Below are positions 53,558 through 62,829 of a DNA stretch of 64,000 nt, piece after piece. Below the pieces are notes generated by a model. That model searched no databases. It saw only the letters and a list, made by a program, of their open reading frames with translations, and was not told the origin of the DNA. The position numbers and the translations under genes are program-made. This DNA is from Gloeotrichia echinulata CP02 (lineage in GTDB: Bacteria; Cyanobacteriota; Cyanobacteriia; Cyanobacteriales; Nostocaceae): contig CP051187.1 of the NCBI GenBank assembly GCA_038087035.1, forward strand, positions 4,717,001-4,781,000, in the 5' to 3' direction. Positions within the stretch are counted from its first letter, which is position 1; each line of letters opens with the position of its first letter.

Positions 53558-53810
53558 TATGAGAAACAATTAAACTAACCATACTGAAAATTGCCAAAAA
53601 TTAAAATTAGTAGTTTCTTTACAACTGTTTATCGTTTTACAACAAAACAATGAAAAATATGAAGATAAAACTATTTAGTTATAATATTTGCAGACATTCC
53701 TTGCTAAAAACCCTAGTCTAAGTAAATAAATATTTCTGAGTCTAGATCACCGAAGAAATAAAGAATACTTAATTTTATCGGTTAACACCCTCGCAGGAAA
53801 AAACACAACC

Positions 53811-54887
53811 ATGCTTGACGCCATTATCATTCTTTCATTTATCCTAGCAGCGTCGGGGATCGGGTTCTACAGCATTGAACTGCTACCCGATGGCACCCTC
53901 GACCGAGTGACCAACTTAGAAGCCTTACGTTTAGTTGTAGCTGTCTTTGCTGCCATTATTGGCGGTGCAGTCGGGCTGAGTTTCCAGACGACATATCGTC
54001 GCCTAGAGGCACAAGTCCGAGAAATGCCACTGGAAGTGATCTTAACTCGCGCCATTGGCTTAGTGATTGGGCTATTACTAGCAAACTTGATGCTAGCCCC
54101 GTTATTTTTGCTACCGATTCCCGTGGATTTTAGTTTTATTAAACCATTGGTGGCTGTTGTCGGCAGTATTATGCTGTCGGTGACTGGTATGAATTTGGCA
54201 GATACCCACGGTAGAGGCTTATTACGGTTTATTAATCCCAACACCGTAGAGACGATGGTAGCGGAGGGCACTTTAAAACCTGCCAATACCAAAGTTTTAG
54301 ACACCAGTTGCATTATCGATGGTCGTATTGAAACGCTACTAGAAACTGGGTTTTTAGAAGGGCAAATTCTCGTGCCACAATTTGTCTTGCAAGAACTCCA
54401 ACAAGTAGCCGATGCTAGCAAAGACCAAAAGCGGGTCAGGGGAAGACGTGGACTAGAAATTCTCAACCGCATTAAAGCAGCTTACCCTGATCGCATCCTG
54501 ATTAATCCAGCAGACTACGACGATATTACCACTGTCGATGCCAAATTAGTCCGCTTCGCCCAAGAAATCAGCGGCACCTTGCTCACAAATGACTACAATT
54601 TGTCTAAAGTAGCCAGTGTTCAAAAAGTCCCTGTTTTGAACGTCAATGACTTGGTGAACGCTGTCCGTCCCACCTATTTACCAGGTGATAATCTTGATTT
54701 GAAAATTCTCAAGGAAGGTAAAGAACCCAGTCAAGGAATTGGCTACCTAGACGACGGCACAATGGTAGTTGTTGAGGAAGGTAGCAGTTATGTTGGTGGT
54801 GAACTGCGGGTAGTAGTCACCAGTGCGCTACAAACTACCGCCGGACGGATGATTTTTGCCAAACCTCAAGCTTCAGCATTGGCGTGA
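53811..54887 (+). CDS. Membrane PIN/TRAM domain protein (YacL type)
   Basis: 358 residues. Four N-terminal helices (AIIILSFILAASGIGFY, LVVAVFAAIIGGAVGL, LVIGLLLANLMLAPLFLL, LVAVVGSIMLSVTGMN) are followed by a PIN domain (KVLDTSCIIDGRIETLLETGFLEG..VLQELQQVADASKDQKRVRGRRGLEIL) and a C-terminal TRAM RNA-binding domain (PSQGIGYLDDGTMVVVEEGSSYVGGELRVVV). Probably a membrane-tethered RNase; the Bacillus YacL family is the closest named group. Single gene. Confidence 0.85.
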   Translation: MLDAIIILSFILAASGIGFYSIELLPDGTLDRVTNLEALRLVVAVFAAIIGGAVGLSFQTTYRRLEAQVREMPLEVILTRAIGLVIGLLLANLMLAPLFLLPIPVDFSFIKPLVAVVGSIMLSVTGMNLADTHGRGLLRFINPNTVETMVAEGTLKPANTKVLDTSCIIDGRIETLLETGFLEGQILVPQFVLQELQQVADASKDQKRVRGRRGLEILNRIKAAYPDRILINPADYDDITTVDAKLVRFAQEISGTLLTNDYNLSKVASVQKVPVLNVNDLVNAVRPTYLPGDNLDLKILKEGKEPSQGIGYLDDGTMVVVEEGSSYVGGELRVVVTSALQTTAGRMIFAKPQASALA

Positions 54888-55226
54888 GCGAAATTTTCGC
54901 TTCAATTACAATTAAATTTTGCCATCGGTGCGGCCAAGCTGCACCGATTTTTTATAGATATTTTTCGCAGGACTTACGCAACTGGCACAAAGCGTGGGCA
55001 GGCAGACAGGGCAAACGCATCTGAATATGATTTGCGCTTCCAGGCATTCTGACAGACAGGCGATCGCCACAAAAGTTTTGTAACGAGATTCAACATTTCT
55101 GGACTGGATAATATATTCCAAAGATAGAGTTCAATTACAAAAAGACTCATGTAAAATAATCAGTTAAAAGCTTAAAAATTAAACCGATTAATTGAATAAT
55201 TCGAGTGAAGGAGAGAGTAAAACTTT
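54888..55226. other. Intergenic, no gene supported
   Basis: A short hairpin follows the PIN-TRAM gene (about 54926-54952, GGTGCGGCCAAGCTGCACC). The rest is A/T-rich leader to the next gene. An opposite-strand frame over 54912-55121 was judged a shadow. Confidence 0.4.
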
Positions 55227-55481
55227 ATGGTAAAACTGTTAGCACAGTCAATTTCACCGAGTGATGCAGCTGGATTGATTGTAGTCTTAGGGACATTCAT
55301 ATTTGCAACATTTTTGGTTTGGATAGGTTTTAATCTAATGAAATCAGGAAACCGACCTGAAAAAGGTGGATTCGAGATGGTAGGTTTAAAATTTAACTTA
55401 GAAACTACTTCAGGCGGTTTTTGTATAGCTTTTGCTGCCGTTGTAGTAATAAATTTTCTATCTAAGTTCTACGGACGATAA
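55227..55481 (+). CDS. Small two-helix membrane protein, hypothetical
   Basis: 84 residues with GAAGGAGAG about 11 bases upstream of the ATG. Two hydrophobic helices (AAGLIVVLGTFIFATFLVWIGFNLM and GGFCIAFAAVVVINFLS) flank a polar loop (KSGNRPEKGGFEMVGLKFNLETT). No family recognised. The good start and coherent membrane pattern make it likely real. Confidence 0.65.
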   Translation: MVKLLAQSISPSDAAGLIVVLGTFIFATFLVWIGFNLMKSGNRPEKGGFEMVGLKFNLETTSGGFCIAFAAVVVINFLSKFYGR

Positions 55482-55624
55482 TAGAATTTACGCATTAGTG
55501 GAAGAACTAGCGACGCTGTTTTTAGATTGGCGATCTTTAGTTTAAGTTACATTTTCCTTGGTTTATGGTTCATAATTTTGCTCAAATTATGATTTAAAGC
55601 ACAAACATTACTCCAAGTACAGTG

Positions 55625-55820
55625 GGTTCTTGCGTACTTAACGTGCTAAATTTTTAATTACAGTCGATAACTTTGTTTTAAAATCAAGGCTTACAGGCGC
55701 TTATAGCCAAAATTTTAATCATCAGACCTAAAAGGCAGTAAATAATGGCTGTCATCTTATCCCAGCAAGGAGTTCAAGCTTATTTTTCAACATATTTAGC
55801 ACGCTAAGTACGCAAGAACC
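55625..55820. mobile_element. ISL3-derived MITE, copy 3
   Basis: 196 bp with a left end GGTTCTTGCGTACTTAACGT and a right end ..TACGCAAGAACC that match better than in copies 1 and 2. The interior diverges more from them. No clear 8-bp duplication (GTACAGTG / AAAGTCCA). It lies in a gap and breaks no gene. Confidence 0.83.
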
Positions 55821-55833
55821 AAAGTCCACATAT

Positions 55834-55912
55834 GTAGGGGCGCAAGGCCTTGCGCCCCCCCAAGGCCTTGCGCCCCCCAAGGCCTTGCGCCCCCCAAGGC
55901 CTTGCGCCCCTA
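55834..55912. repeat. Reiterated palindromic core (four AAGGCCTTGCG units)
   Basis: GTAGGGGCGC is followed by four copies of AAGGCCTTGCG spaced by C-runs, a unit of 17-18 bases. The first copy forms the usual GGGGCGCAAGG palindrome; the other three are extra right halves. It sits 14 bases after the MITE at 55625-55820. Confidence 0.82.
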
Positions 55913-55975
55913 ATGATGTATCAGGGTTTTTATGAATTGGTATAAGATGCCTGAGTCGGTATCATTCTAAATAAT

Positions 55976-56656
55976 ATGACATTCATTCTTACCAACGACG
56001 ACGGCATCGACGCTCCCGGAATCCAAGCCTTGCTCAAAGCTGTAAATGGCAAAGATGTGATTATTGCTGCGCCGAAAGACCATCAATCTGGCTGTGGACA
56101 TCAAGTTACCACCCATCGTCCCATCAATCTCCAGCGGCGTTCTGAGACTGAGTTTGCGATCGCCGGTACTCCCGCTGATTGTGTCAGAATCGCCATAACA
56201 CAAATTAGTCAAAATGTCAAATTCGTGCTATCAGGTATCAACGCTGGGGGTAATCTAGGCGTGGATGCTTATATTTCTGGAACTGTTGCTGCGGTGAGGG
56301 AAGCCGCAATTCACGGTATACCAGGAATTGCAATTTCCCATTATTGTAAAGCCAAGCAAAATTTTGATTGGGATATGGCTGCGAGATTGACATCGGAAAT
56401 CTTAGCTGACTTACTCCAGCGTCCTTTAGAATCAGGAAGCTTCTGGAATGTGAATTTACCCCATCTGCTTCCGGGAGAACCAGATCCTGAACTGGTATTT
56501 TGTCAACCTTGTACTAAACCTTTACAGATTAATTACCGGATTGACGGTGATGATTTTTATTATGTAGGAGAATATGGCAAACGCGCGCGCACTCCTGGTA
56601 GCGATGTGGATGTCTGTTTTTCCGGTAACATCGCTGTCACCAAGTTAAGTGTTTGA
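55976..56656 (+). CDS. surE: 5'/3'-nucleotidase SurE
   Basis: 226 residues. MTFILTNDDGIDAPGIQALL carries the paired Asp metal site; APKDHQSGCGHQVT the Ser/His region; VLSGINAGGNLGVDAYISGTVAAVREAAIHGIPGIAIS the Asn and glycine loop. SurE removes phosphate from nucleoside monophosphates and is linked to stationary-phase survival. Slightly short at the C-terminus compared with about 250 residues, but complete in motif content. Single gene. Confidence 0.93.
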   Translation: MTFILTNDDGIDAPGIQALLKAVNGKDVIIAAPKDHQSGCGHQVTTHRPINLQRRSETEFAIAGTPADCVRIAITQISQNVKFVLSGINAGGNLGVDAYISGTVAAVREAAIHGIPGIAISHYCKAKQNFDWDMAARLTSEILADLLQRPLESGSFWNVNLPHLLPGEPDPELVFCQPCTKPLQINYRIDGDDFYYVGEYGKRARTPGSDVDVCFSGNIAVTKLSV

Positions 56657-56659
56657 CCT

Positions 56660-56765
56660 AATTTGAAATTTTGGATTTTGGATTGAAAGATTGAAAATCA
56701 ACAAATTTTAGATTTTGAATTTTGGATTGTATATTTTCCATCCAAAAATCAAAATCCAAAATTCT
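56660..56765. terminator. Long A/T inverted repeat after surE
   Basis: AATTTTGGATTTTGGATTG units (about 56670-56730) pair with ..CCAAAAATCAAAATCCAAAA at about 56742-56762. The long A/T hairpin directly after the surE stop could end transcription. No gene. Confidence 0.55.
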
Positions 56766-56932
56766 CTGGTCATAAATCTAAATAGAACCTACTCTCCGGG
56801 CACTATAGTAGGGTGAGAAATATCTCAAAATATTTTTATTTTTGACATATTTTGCACCCTACAAAATATGTTGAGTGTGACACCTGGTTTCGTCCGGCTA
56901 ACATCCCAAATTGGTTAATTTTTGCAAGAGGT

Positions 56933-57235
56933 CTATTCTTCATCTGAGCCTTGGAGCAATAACATCAAAGTATTTAAGCTTTGTGTTAGTTCGCTGAGTT
57001 TTTGTAGTGAATCATCCTGAGATTCAGCAAGACTTTGTACAGCATCACACAAGGCGAAAATTTGATAACCTTGCTGCTGTACCTGCTTTCCCTGTTCCTC
57101 GACTTGCAAACTGACCGTCTCTAGTCTGACTGCGAGACTTTCAATTGTCTCTGTAGTCGAGAGTACTGCTTCCCCAATTTGTTCAACAATAGATTCCAAG
57201 CGATTTATTTTAACTTCGACGGCTGCGGAAATCAT
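56933..57235 (-). CDS. Small coiled-coil protein, hypothetical
   Basis: 100 residues, nearly all predicted helix with heptad hydrophobics (INRLESIVEQIGEAVLSTTETIESLAVRLETVSLQVEEQGKQVQQQGYQIFAL). No signal or membrane segment. It may be a dimeric coiled-coil scaffold. No named family. Alone in its region, with a purine-rich AGGTG site upstream. Confidence 0.6.
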   Translation of the reverse strand: MISAAVEVKINRLESIVEQIGEAVLSTTETIESLAVRLETVSLQVEEQGKQVQQQGYQIFALCDAVQSLAESQDDSLQKLSELTQSLNTLMLLLQGSDEE

Positions 57236-57708
57236 TTTTTTATCACCTCATTTTCCCAGATATTTTTTCACTGAATAATAGCAGCGTTTTTGATCTAGCT
57301 TGTTGATAATTTGTGAGCCTGAACGCCCATTGGTTAAACTATCGTGCAAGATGTGTTATCCCATGCTTTTTTCGAGTAAATTCATCCTTTAGAGATGTAT
57401 TTTGTCTGTTTGATACATTTTTGGAAATGAAGAATTCTATGTTCTAGCGTTCGTACTCGATGATTAGCAAATTATCTTGAAACAAATCTTCATTCACATT
57501 AGTGGTTTTTGTACATCCTCCTTTTGATATACATTTCAATATACATTATTCACTTTATCTTAAATTTATAAAAAATGCCGTTATTCAAAATTTTGATGAA
57601 GATTAAGCAAATATACAGTTCATATCGATTATTTTGGATAACGCTAAATTTAGGGTCAACATCAAAGGTAAGTAATTCTACCCTTGTTATTTAAGATTTA
57701 GCTGAAGA
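57236..57708. other. Long A/T-rich leader before sugar transferase
   Basis: 473 bases without a supported gene or strong repeat; likely the regulatory region of the + strand transferase and of the - strand coiled-coil gene. No binding site could be assigned with confidence. Confidence 0.4.
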
Positions 57709-58386
57709 ATGTATCAAACACCATTAAAAAACGTTGTTCAAGATCCTACTGCTACAGGTCGAGACTTAAAATTTACTCGTCACCCTTCAGTAGAATCCAA
57801 ATTTAAACGTTGTTTAGACATTTTGGGGAGCTTGGTAGGGCTATTGATTCTAGCAATTGTATTTGCGCCGATAGCGATCGCTATTAAAATCGATAGTCCA
57901 GGTCCAATTTTCTTTACTCAAGAACGTTATGGATTTCAAGGACGCCCCTTTCGGATGTGGAAATTCCGCTCAATGGTTAATCAGGCCGAGAAATTAAAGT
58001 CTTTTGTCAAGAACGAAGCTAACGGACTCATCTTTAAAAACAAAAATGATTTCCGGGTAACGCAGGTGGGTCACTTTTTGAGACGTTCTAGCTTGGATGA
58101 ATTACCTCAGTTTTGGAATGTCTTGCTCGGCGAAATGAGTTTAGTTGGTACACGTCCACCCACTGCTGATGAAGTCATCAACTACAACCAGCGCCACTGG
58201 GAACGTTTAAATGTTAAACCAGGTATAACTGGTGAATGGCAAGTTCATGGTCGTTCTTCTGTGACAAACTTTGAACAAATAGTTGATTTAGACCTCCGGT
58301 ATCAAAAAAAATGGTCTCCATTGTATGACTTGTTGTTAATTGTCCAAACTTTCTCGGTTGTTTTGCGTAGAATAGGAGCGTTTTAA
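57709..58386 (+). CDS. Polyprenyl-phosphate sugar-1-phosphate transferase
   Basis: 225 residues. One helix (CLDILGSLVGLLILAIVFAPIAIAI, about 35-60) precedes SPGPIFFTQERYGFQGRPFRMWKFRSM, NDFRVTQVGHFLRRSSLDELPQFWNVLLGEMSLVGTRPP and KPGITGEWQVHGRS, the bacterial sugar transferase (WcaJ/PglC-like) core. It starts a lipid-linked glycan by moving a sugar-phosphate to undecaprenyl phosphate at the membrane. It is a short form without the WcaJ N-terminal helices. It may serve exopolysaccharide or heterocyst-envelope synthesis, not provable here. galE near the window end could supply UDP-galactose. Confidence 0.9.
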   Translation: MYQTPLKNVVQDPTATGRDLKFTRHPSVESKFKRCLDILGSLVGLLILAIVFAPIAIAIKIDSPGPIFFTQERYGFQGRPFRMWKFRSMVNQAEKLKSFVKNEANGLIFKNKNDFRVTQVGHFLRRSSLDELPQFWNVLLGEMSLVGTRPPTADEVINYNQRHWERLNVKPGITGEWQVHGRSSVTNFEQIVDLDLRYQKKWSPLYDLLLIVQTFSVVLRRIGAF

Positions 58387-58420
58387 AGCCTGTAAAAATA
58401 CTCTTTTTAGTCCCTAATCT

Positions 58421-59056
58421 CTAGTAGTAATACTTAATCGAGTAGCTCAAAAACATGATACCTAGGGCACAAAAAGCTAAACCAGTAAAGCGAATTTTAC
58501 TTGATAATAGTGGCTTAATTTCTCTGGCACTCATAGCAACAACATACTGAGTCAAGGTAACGCCCAACACATAGGCAACCAGGGGTATGATTCCAGTGCC
58601 GATAATCCCATCACCATCAGCATAACCATGAAACAAACCAGCGATCGCTCCTATTACTGTTAATGCTACCCAGTTTGGTAGATTTGAAGTCACCAGCATA
58701 GTGCCAAAGATGATAGTAGAAGCTGCGATCGCTATTTCTGCACCTGCTAAAGACAGGGGGAATAGATGAATTATTGTCCCAAACATTGTTGCTAAGACAA
58801 AAGTCGCGGCCATCAAGGCGCCATGAACAGTCCTCCCAGAGATTAAGCCAATGGCCACGAGACTAGCTAAATGATCCAAACGAATTACTGGTTCAGCCAT
58901 TCCCCAAAGGAAGCCTTCAGACCAATTAGAGATGGCGTGATTAACAGGTAATCCACTTAATGAACTGAGCAGGCTAATCAAGACTAGAGCTGCGATCGCG
59001 CCGATATGGCGCTGCTGTACTGAGGTAGAAGCTCCTGACAACTCAATTTTTAACAT
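58421..59056 (-). CDS. HupE/UreJ-family membrane protein
   Basis: About 211 residues from the internal ATG (MLKIELSGAS); a longer TTG frame reaches 59167 but is poorly supported. Six to seven helices. ISNWSEGFLWGMAEPVIRLDHLASLVAIGLISGR and AIAGLFHGYADGD are the HupE/UreJ marks with conserved His/Asp. HupE-like proteins are nickel or related metal permeases for hydrogenase or urease. No hydrogenase genes are nearby, so the metal and purpose are open. Confidence 0.8.
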   Translation of the reverse strand: MLKIELSGASTSVQQRHIGAIAALVLISLLSSLSGLPVNHAISNWSEGFLWGMAEPVIRLDHLASLVAIGLISGRTVHGALMAATFVLATMFGTIIHLFPLSLAGAEIAIAASTIIFGTMLVTSNLPNWVALTVIGAIAGLFHGYADGDGIIGTGIIPLVAYVLGVTLTQYVVAMSAREIKPLLSSKIRFTGLAFCALGIMFLSYSIKYYY

Positions 59057-59205
59057 CGATTTACTGTCATTAGTTTTTTGGTAATTTATCCTACCCACAT
59101 CCTCAGCAAAACTAACACAGCTATTCCTCAACTTTATCTTAACTCCATAAACTTCAGTCAGGGTCAAGGGTCAAGGGTCAAGGGGGGACAAATGACAGCA
59201 CTTTT

Positions 59206-60636
59206 TCAAGATGACTTTATTTGTATCGGAATCTGAATCAGGAACTCAGTCCCTTGAAGTGGTGCGGAAATACACTTCAACTGACCACCATGCTGCTTGA
59301 TAATTTGGTAGCTAATCGACATCCCTAGACCTGTACCTGAACCGATTGGTTTAGTAGTAAAGAATGGGTCAAATATTTTTTGTTGTATCTCTTCTGTCAT
59401 TCCATATCCGTTGTCAATTATCCGAATTATCACTTTTTCGCCGTCTAAAAGCTCAGTGGAAATCGTGATTTTACCTAAATAATCATCTAATGAATTTAAC
59501 CTGATATTTCTTAACTCTTCTATCGCGTCAATAGCATTATTTAGGATATTCAGAAACACTTGATTGAGTTTTCCTGGATAGCATTCAACTTTAGGTAAAT
59601 TGCCGTAAGATTTAATAACTTCTATCCCGATATTACCAGCTTTAGTTTTGCAGCGATTCTGTAAAATCAGCAAAGTGCTATCAAGACCTTCATGAATATT
59701 AACCGCCTTGATTTCGGATTCATCTAAACGCGAAAAATTTCGCAATGATAAAACTATCTCTCGGATGCGCTCTGCGCCAATTCTCATTGAAGATAAAATC
59801 TTTGGTAAGTCTTCTTTAACAAAAACTAGCTCAATTTCTTCAATCCACTTTTCAATTTCTGTGCTGGCTTGAGGATAGTATTTTTGGTATAATGAAATGA
59901 CATAAAGCAAATTTTGTGTATATTCATTGGCAATAATGGTATTACCGTAAATGAAGTTAATAGGGTTATTGATTTCATGGGCAATACCCGCAACTAACTG
60001 ACCTAGAGAAGACATCTTTTCTGTTTGAATCAATTGGGCTTGTGTATTTGCAAGTTCCTTAAGGGCGATTTCGAGTTTTTGAGTTTGCTCTTGGGAGATA
60101 GCAGCATTTGCAAGAGATTGGGTCATAGCTGCTCTTAATTTAGATGTCCGCTCTTCTACCCTAATTTCTAACTCTGCTTTGGCTTTTAAAAGAGCTTCTT
60201 CGGCAATTTTGCGCTCAAAAATCTCGGCTTGGAGTAGGTGGTTCGCAGCCTCTAGTTGTCCTGGGCTTGGCAAAGCTAATGCCTGGGGAATTAACGGCAC
60301 TAATATAATGGCTGTATAAACCGAAATAGTAGCTGTCAGTAATTTTAGGGCACCAGATAGCCAGTAAGTGGGGTGCCAGAGTGTCCAGATTTCCATTATA
60401 TGGGTTGTACCACAGGAAATAATGAAGGCTCCAAATAATAGCAGTATCCCTTGGAAAGGAAAATCCTCTCGCTTTCGCACAAAATAAATCAGGGTTATCG
60501 GGATAGAATAATAGGCTAGAGCAATCAGAGTATCTGATATGATGTGCAACCATATCAAGCCTGGCTTCCAGAGGTAACAATGTCCATGCGGAATAAAGAA
60601 GCCATCCGCAAACAAGTTTTGTAAAAATTCCAGCAT
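59206..60636 (-). CDS. Ethylene-receptor-like sensor histidine kinase
   Basis: 476 residues. Three N-terminal helices carry SDTLIALAYYSIPITLIYF (D35, Y42) and GAFIISCGTTHIMEIWT (C75, H79). These match plant ETR1 D25, Y32, C65 and H69 at a constant offset of ten, the copper/ethylene-binding pocket. A coiled-coil (about 130-215) leads to the HisKA domain with GIAHEINNPINF (H220) and the ATPase with NAIDAI, DNGYGM, FDPFFTTK and GTGLGMSISYQI. Unlike Synechocystis Etr1-type proteins, no GAF/phytochrome module is present. A response regulator is not adjacent. Confidence 0.92.
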   Translation of the reverse strand: MLEFLQNLFADGFFIPHGHCYLWKPGLIWLHIISDTLIALAYYSIPITLIYFVRKREDFPFQGILLLFGAFIISCGTTHIMEIWTLWHPTYWLSGALKLLTATISVYTAIILVPLIPQALALPSPGQLEAANHLLQAEIFERKIAEEALLKAKAELEIRVEERTSKLRAAMTQSLANAAISQEQTQKLEIALKELANTQAQLIQTEKMSSLGQLVAGIAHEINNPINFIYGNTIIANEYTQNLLYVISLYQKYYPQASTEIEKWIEEIELVFVKEDLPKILSSMRIGAERIREIVLSLRNFSRLDESEIKAVNIHEGLDSTLLILQNRCKTKAGNIGIEVIKSYGNLPKVECYPGKLNQVFLNILNNAIDAIEELRNIRLNSLDDYLGKITISTELLDGEKVIIRIIDNGYGMTEEIQQKIFDPFFTTKPIGSGTGLGMSISYQIIKQHGGQLKCISAPLQGTEFLIQIPIQIKSS

Positions 60637-60847
60637 TGATTATCTACTGAGTGTAATTAGTCGAGTCAGTATGGTTGACAAATTATACTCGCATCCTTGA
60701 CAATTGTCAGAAAATTCTCCTTTCACAAAAAAATACCCAGGCTTTGTTGGGTTACTCTTCCCGTCGGGACGCTCCGCGAACGCCTACCCAAAGCCTCAAC
60801 TAACTGATAACTGTTTTCTCCCCTGCTTTTTCATTGCGCCGACCTAC
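60637..60847. other. Intergenic with palindromic repeat
   Basis: A 'tttgttgggttactctt' repeat (about 60743) and GC pieces (GACGCTCCGCGAACG) as near 430. No gene. Confidence 0.4.
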
Positions 60848-62599
60848 TTAATGCAATAATTCTTCTATCTGATGCTGGCTCCATAAAGTTTTGTAAAGCC
60901 CTGGTTGTTGTAGAAGCTCTAAATGTTTGCCATTTTGGACAATTGTCCCCTTATCCATGACAAAAATTCGGTCTGCAGTGGCTGCGGCGGAAAGTTGATG
61001 AGTGATAAAAATCACAGTTTTTTTGAGTTTACCACTGGAAAAATTTTTCAAGATTTCTGCGGCTGTTTGATTATCGACGCTGGAGAGGGCATCATCTAAA
61101 ATTAACACTGGGGCATCGACCAGCATAGCCCTAGCCAAAGCAGTACGTTGTCGCTGACCGCCAGAAAGAGTAATACCACGTTCACCGACAATAGTTTCAT
61201 ATTCGTCGGGAAAGTTTTTAATTTCCGAGTGAATTTGGGCAAGTTTGGCTACAGATTCGACATTTTCTTGGTCGCTGATGGGGTCGCCGTAGCGGATATT
61301 ATTATTGATTTTGGTGCTGAAGAGAAAACTATCTTGGGGGACATAGGCGATCGCACTTCTTAAATCTGCTAATGCTATTTTGGTAATGTCCAACCCATCC
61401 AAAAATAATTGACCTGGTGCAATATCCAACAAACGTGGTAACGAATTTGCTAACGTCGATTTCCCGCAACCAATAGCGCCGACAATTGCCACCATTTCCC
61501 CAGGGGAGATGGTAAAGTTGATGTTATCTACAGCGGGGGTGTTGTAAGATGGGTAAATGTAGGAGAAATTTCTCGCTATCAGTTCCCCTTTAACGTCAGC
61601 TTTAGGCAGATTTATAGCATCGATAGAGTCTTGAATTTTGGGTGTTACCGAGAGAATCGACTCTAGGCGATCAATACTCACTTCACCCCGTTGATAGGCA
61701 GTAATTGTAAATCCTAACAGAGCGGTGGGGAAAACCAGACGCTCTACATAAATTAGGAGTGCGAGAAAATCCCCAACAGCCAGGGAACCTGCAGCAATCC
61801 GCGTAGCCCCTAAAAAGAGAATCACCAGGGAACTGATATTGGCTAACCCACCAATAATGGGAAACAGAGTATTGCGGCTTTTAGCCAGTTTGACGTTAGC
61901 CTTCAACAGTTGCTGATTTTTTTGAGCGAAGGCTCGACGCTCATTTTCTTCTTGAGCATAGATCTTAATTAAAGCAATGCCGCTGATATCCTCTTGAATC
62001 AGTTCACTGATCTGTGAGAGTTCCTCCTGTACTGCTTTTTGTTCGTTGCGAAGGCGATCGCTAAAGAAAAACACGCACAGAAACATCAAGGGATATACTG
62101 CCAGAGAGGCTAATGTCAGATCAACACTAATGACTAGCATCGCTGGCAGCGTGAAGGTGTAGGCAAAGAACGTATTTGCTAAACTCAGGACGGCAAAACC
62201 TACTAACCGTTTGATATTATCTACATCACTGGTAGCCCTACTAATCAAATCCCCAGGGGTATTAGTGGCAAAATAACCAGGCTCCAACTTGAGTAGGTGT
62301 TCAAAAATCCGCTGTCTGAGGTCAAATTCCACCTGGCGTCCCACCCCAAATATCCAGATACGCGAAGCCATTCGGATTAACCACAGTGCTGAACTCAGCA
62401 AAATGATGATGACAACGTAATCTAGTATTTGATGCCACTGGAAATTTGTCGAGAGTCGATCCACACAAGCGCGAATCAACCAGGGGATATAAACACCAAG
62501 CCCATTAACAGATAATAAGGCGAGAATGCCTAGTATTAGTTCGCGCCAATAGGGACGTAGATAATCTTTGAGTTTAGCAAGTCGTCGAGATTTTGCCAT
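60848..62599 (-). CDS. ABC exporter, MdlB type (fused permease-ATPase)
   Basis: 583 residues from ATG 62599 (MAKSRRLAKLKDYLRPYW). Six N-terminal helices, then the ATPase: Walker A VGAIGCGKSTLAN, Q-loop YVPQDSFLF, signature ITLSGGQRQRTALARAM, Walker B PVLILDDALSSVDNQTA and H-loop FITHQLS. The Walker B catalytic Glu is Asp here (LILDDAL), seen in some MdlB-like heterodimer subunits, so it may pair with another half. Export substrate unknown. The related envelope exporter HepA was considered and not supported. Confidence 0.9.
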   Translation of the reverse strand: MAKSRRLAKLKDYLRPYWRELILGILALLSVNGLGVYIPWLIRACVDRLSTNFQWHQILDYVVIIILLSSALWLIRMASRIWIFGVGRQVEFDLRQRIFEHLLKLEPGYFATNTPGDLISRATSDVDNIKRLVGFAVLSLANTFFAYTFTLPAMLVISVDLTLASLAVYPLMFLCVFFFSDRLRNEQKAVQEELSQISELIQEDISGIALIKIYAQEENERRAFAQKNQQLLKANVKLAKSRNTLFPIIGGLANISSLVILFLGATRIAAGSLAVGDFLALLIYVERLVFPTALLGFTITAYQRGEVSIDRLESILSVTPKIQDSIDAINLPKADVKGELIARNFSYIYPSYNTPAVDNINFTISPGEMVAIVGAIGCGKSTLANSLPRLLDIAPGQLFLDGLDITKIALADLRSAIAYVPQDSFLFSTKINNNIRYGDPISDQENVESVAKLAQIHSEIKNFPDEYETIVGERGITLSGGQRQRTALARAMLVDAPVLILDDALSSVDNQTAAEILKNFSSGKLKKTVIFITHQLSAAATADRIFVMDKGTIVQNGKHLELLQQPGLYKTLWSQHQIEELLH

Positions 62600-62629
62600 G
62601 CAAGCAATAATTTTTTTGATTCGCACCGA

Positions 62630-62670
62630 ATTGACACTCCCCGACCATTAGGTACGGGGATTCTGTTTTA
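62630..62670. repeat. tnpB-element right-end hairpin relic
   Basis: TTGACACTCC then CCGACCATTAGGTACGGGGA then TTCTG, the end form of the 27170 element with no tnpB beside it. It lies 31 bases upstream of the ABC exporter start. Confidence 0.6.
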
Positions 62671-62829
62671 GGCTGATGACTAGTAGTGCGCCAAACCAGC
62701 TCTTGAGGCTTTTGAGGCGGGGGAAGCTTTGGCGCAAAGAGTGTTATTTTTGGTAAAATTTTCACTGCCATTACTTCCCCCGCGCCCCCTGCTTGTCAAC
62801 ACCACCGACAATTTTGGGTTGACAGATCA

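Noticed and set aside
54912..55121. Cys-rich 69-codon minus frame after the PIN-TRAM gene.
   Set aside because: No start site or conservation pattern; lies in hairpin and leader sequence.
60848..62599. Naming the ABC exporter HepA and the 57709 transferase HepC (heterocyst envelope).
   Set aside because: The exporter N-terminus does not resemble HepA, the genes are on opposite strands and separated, and no other envelope genes are seen.
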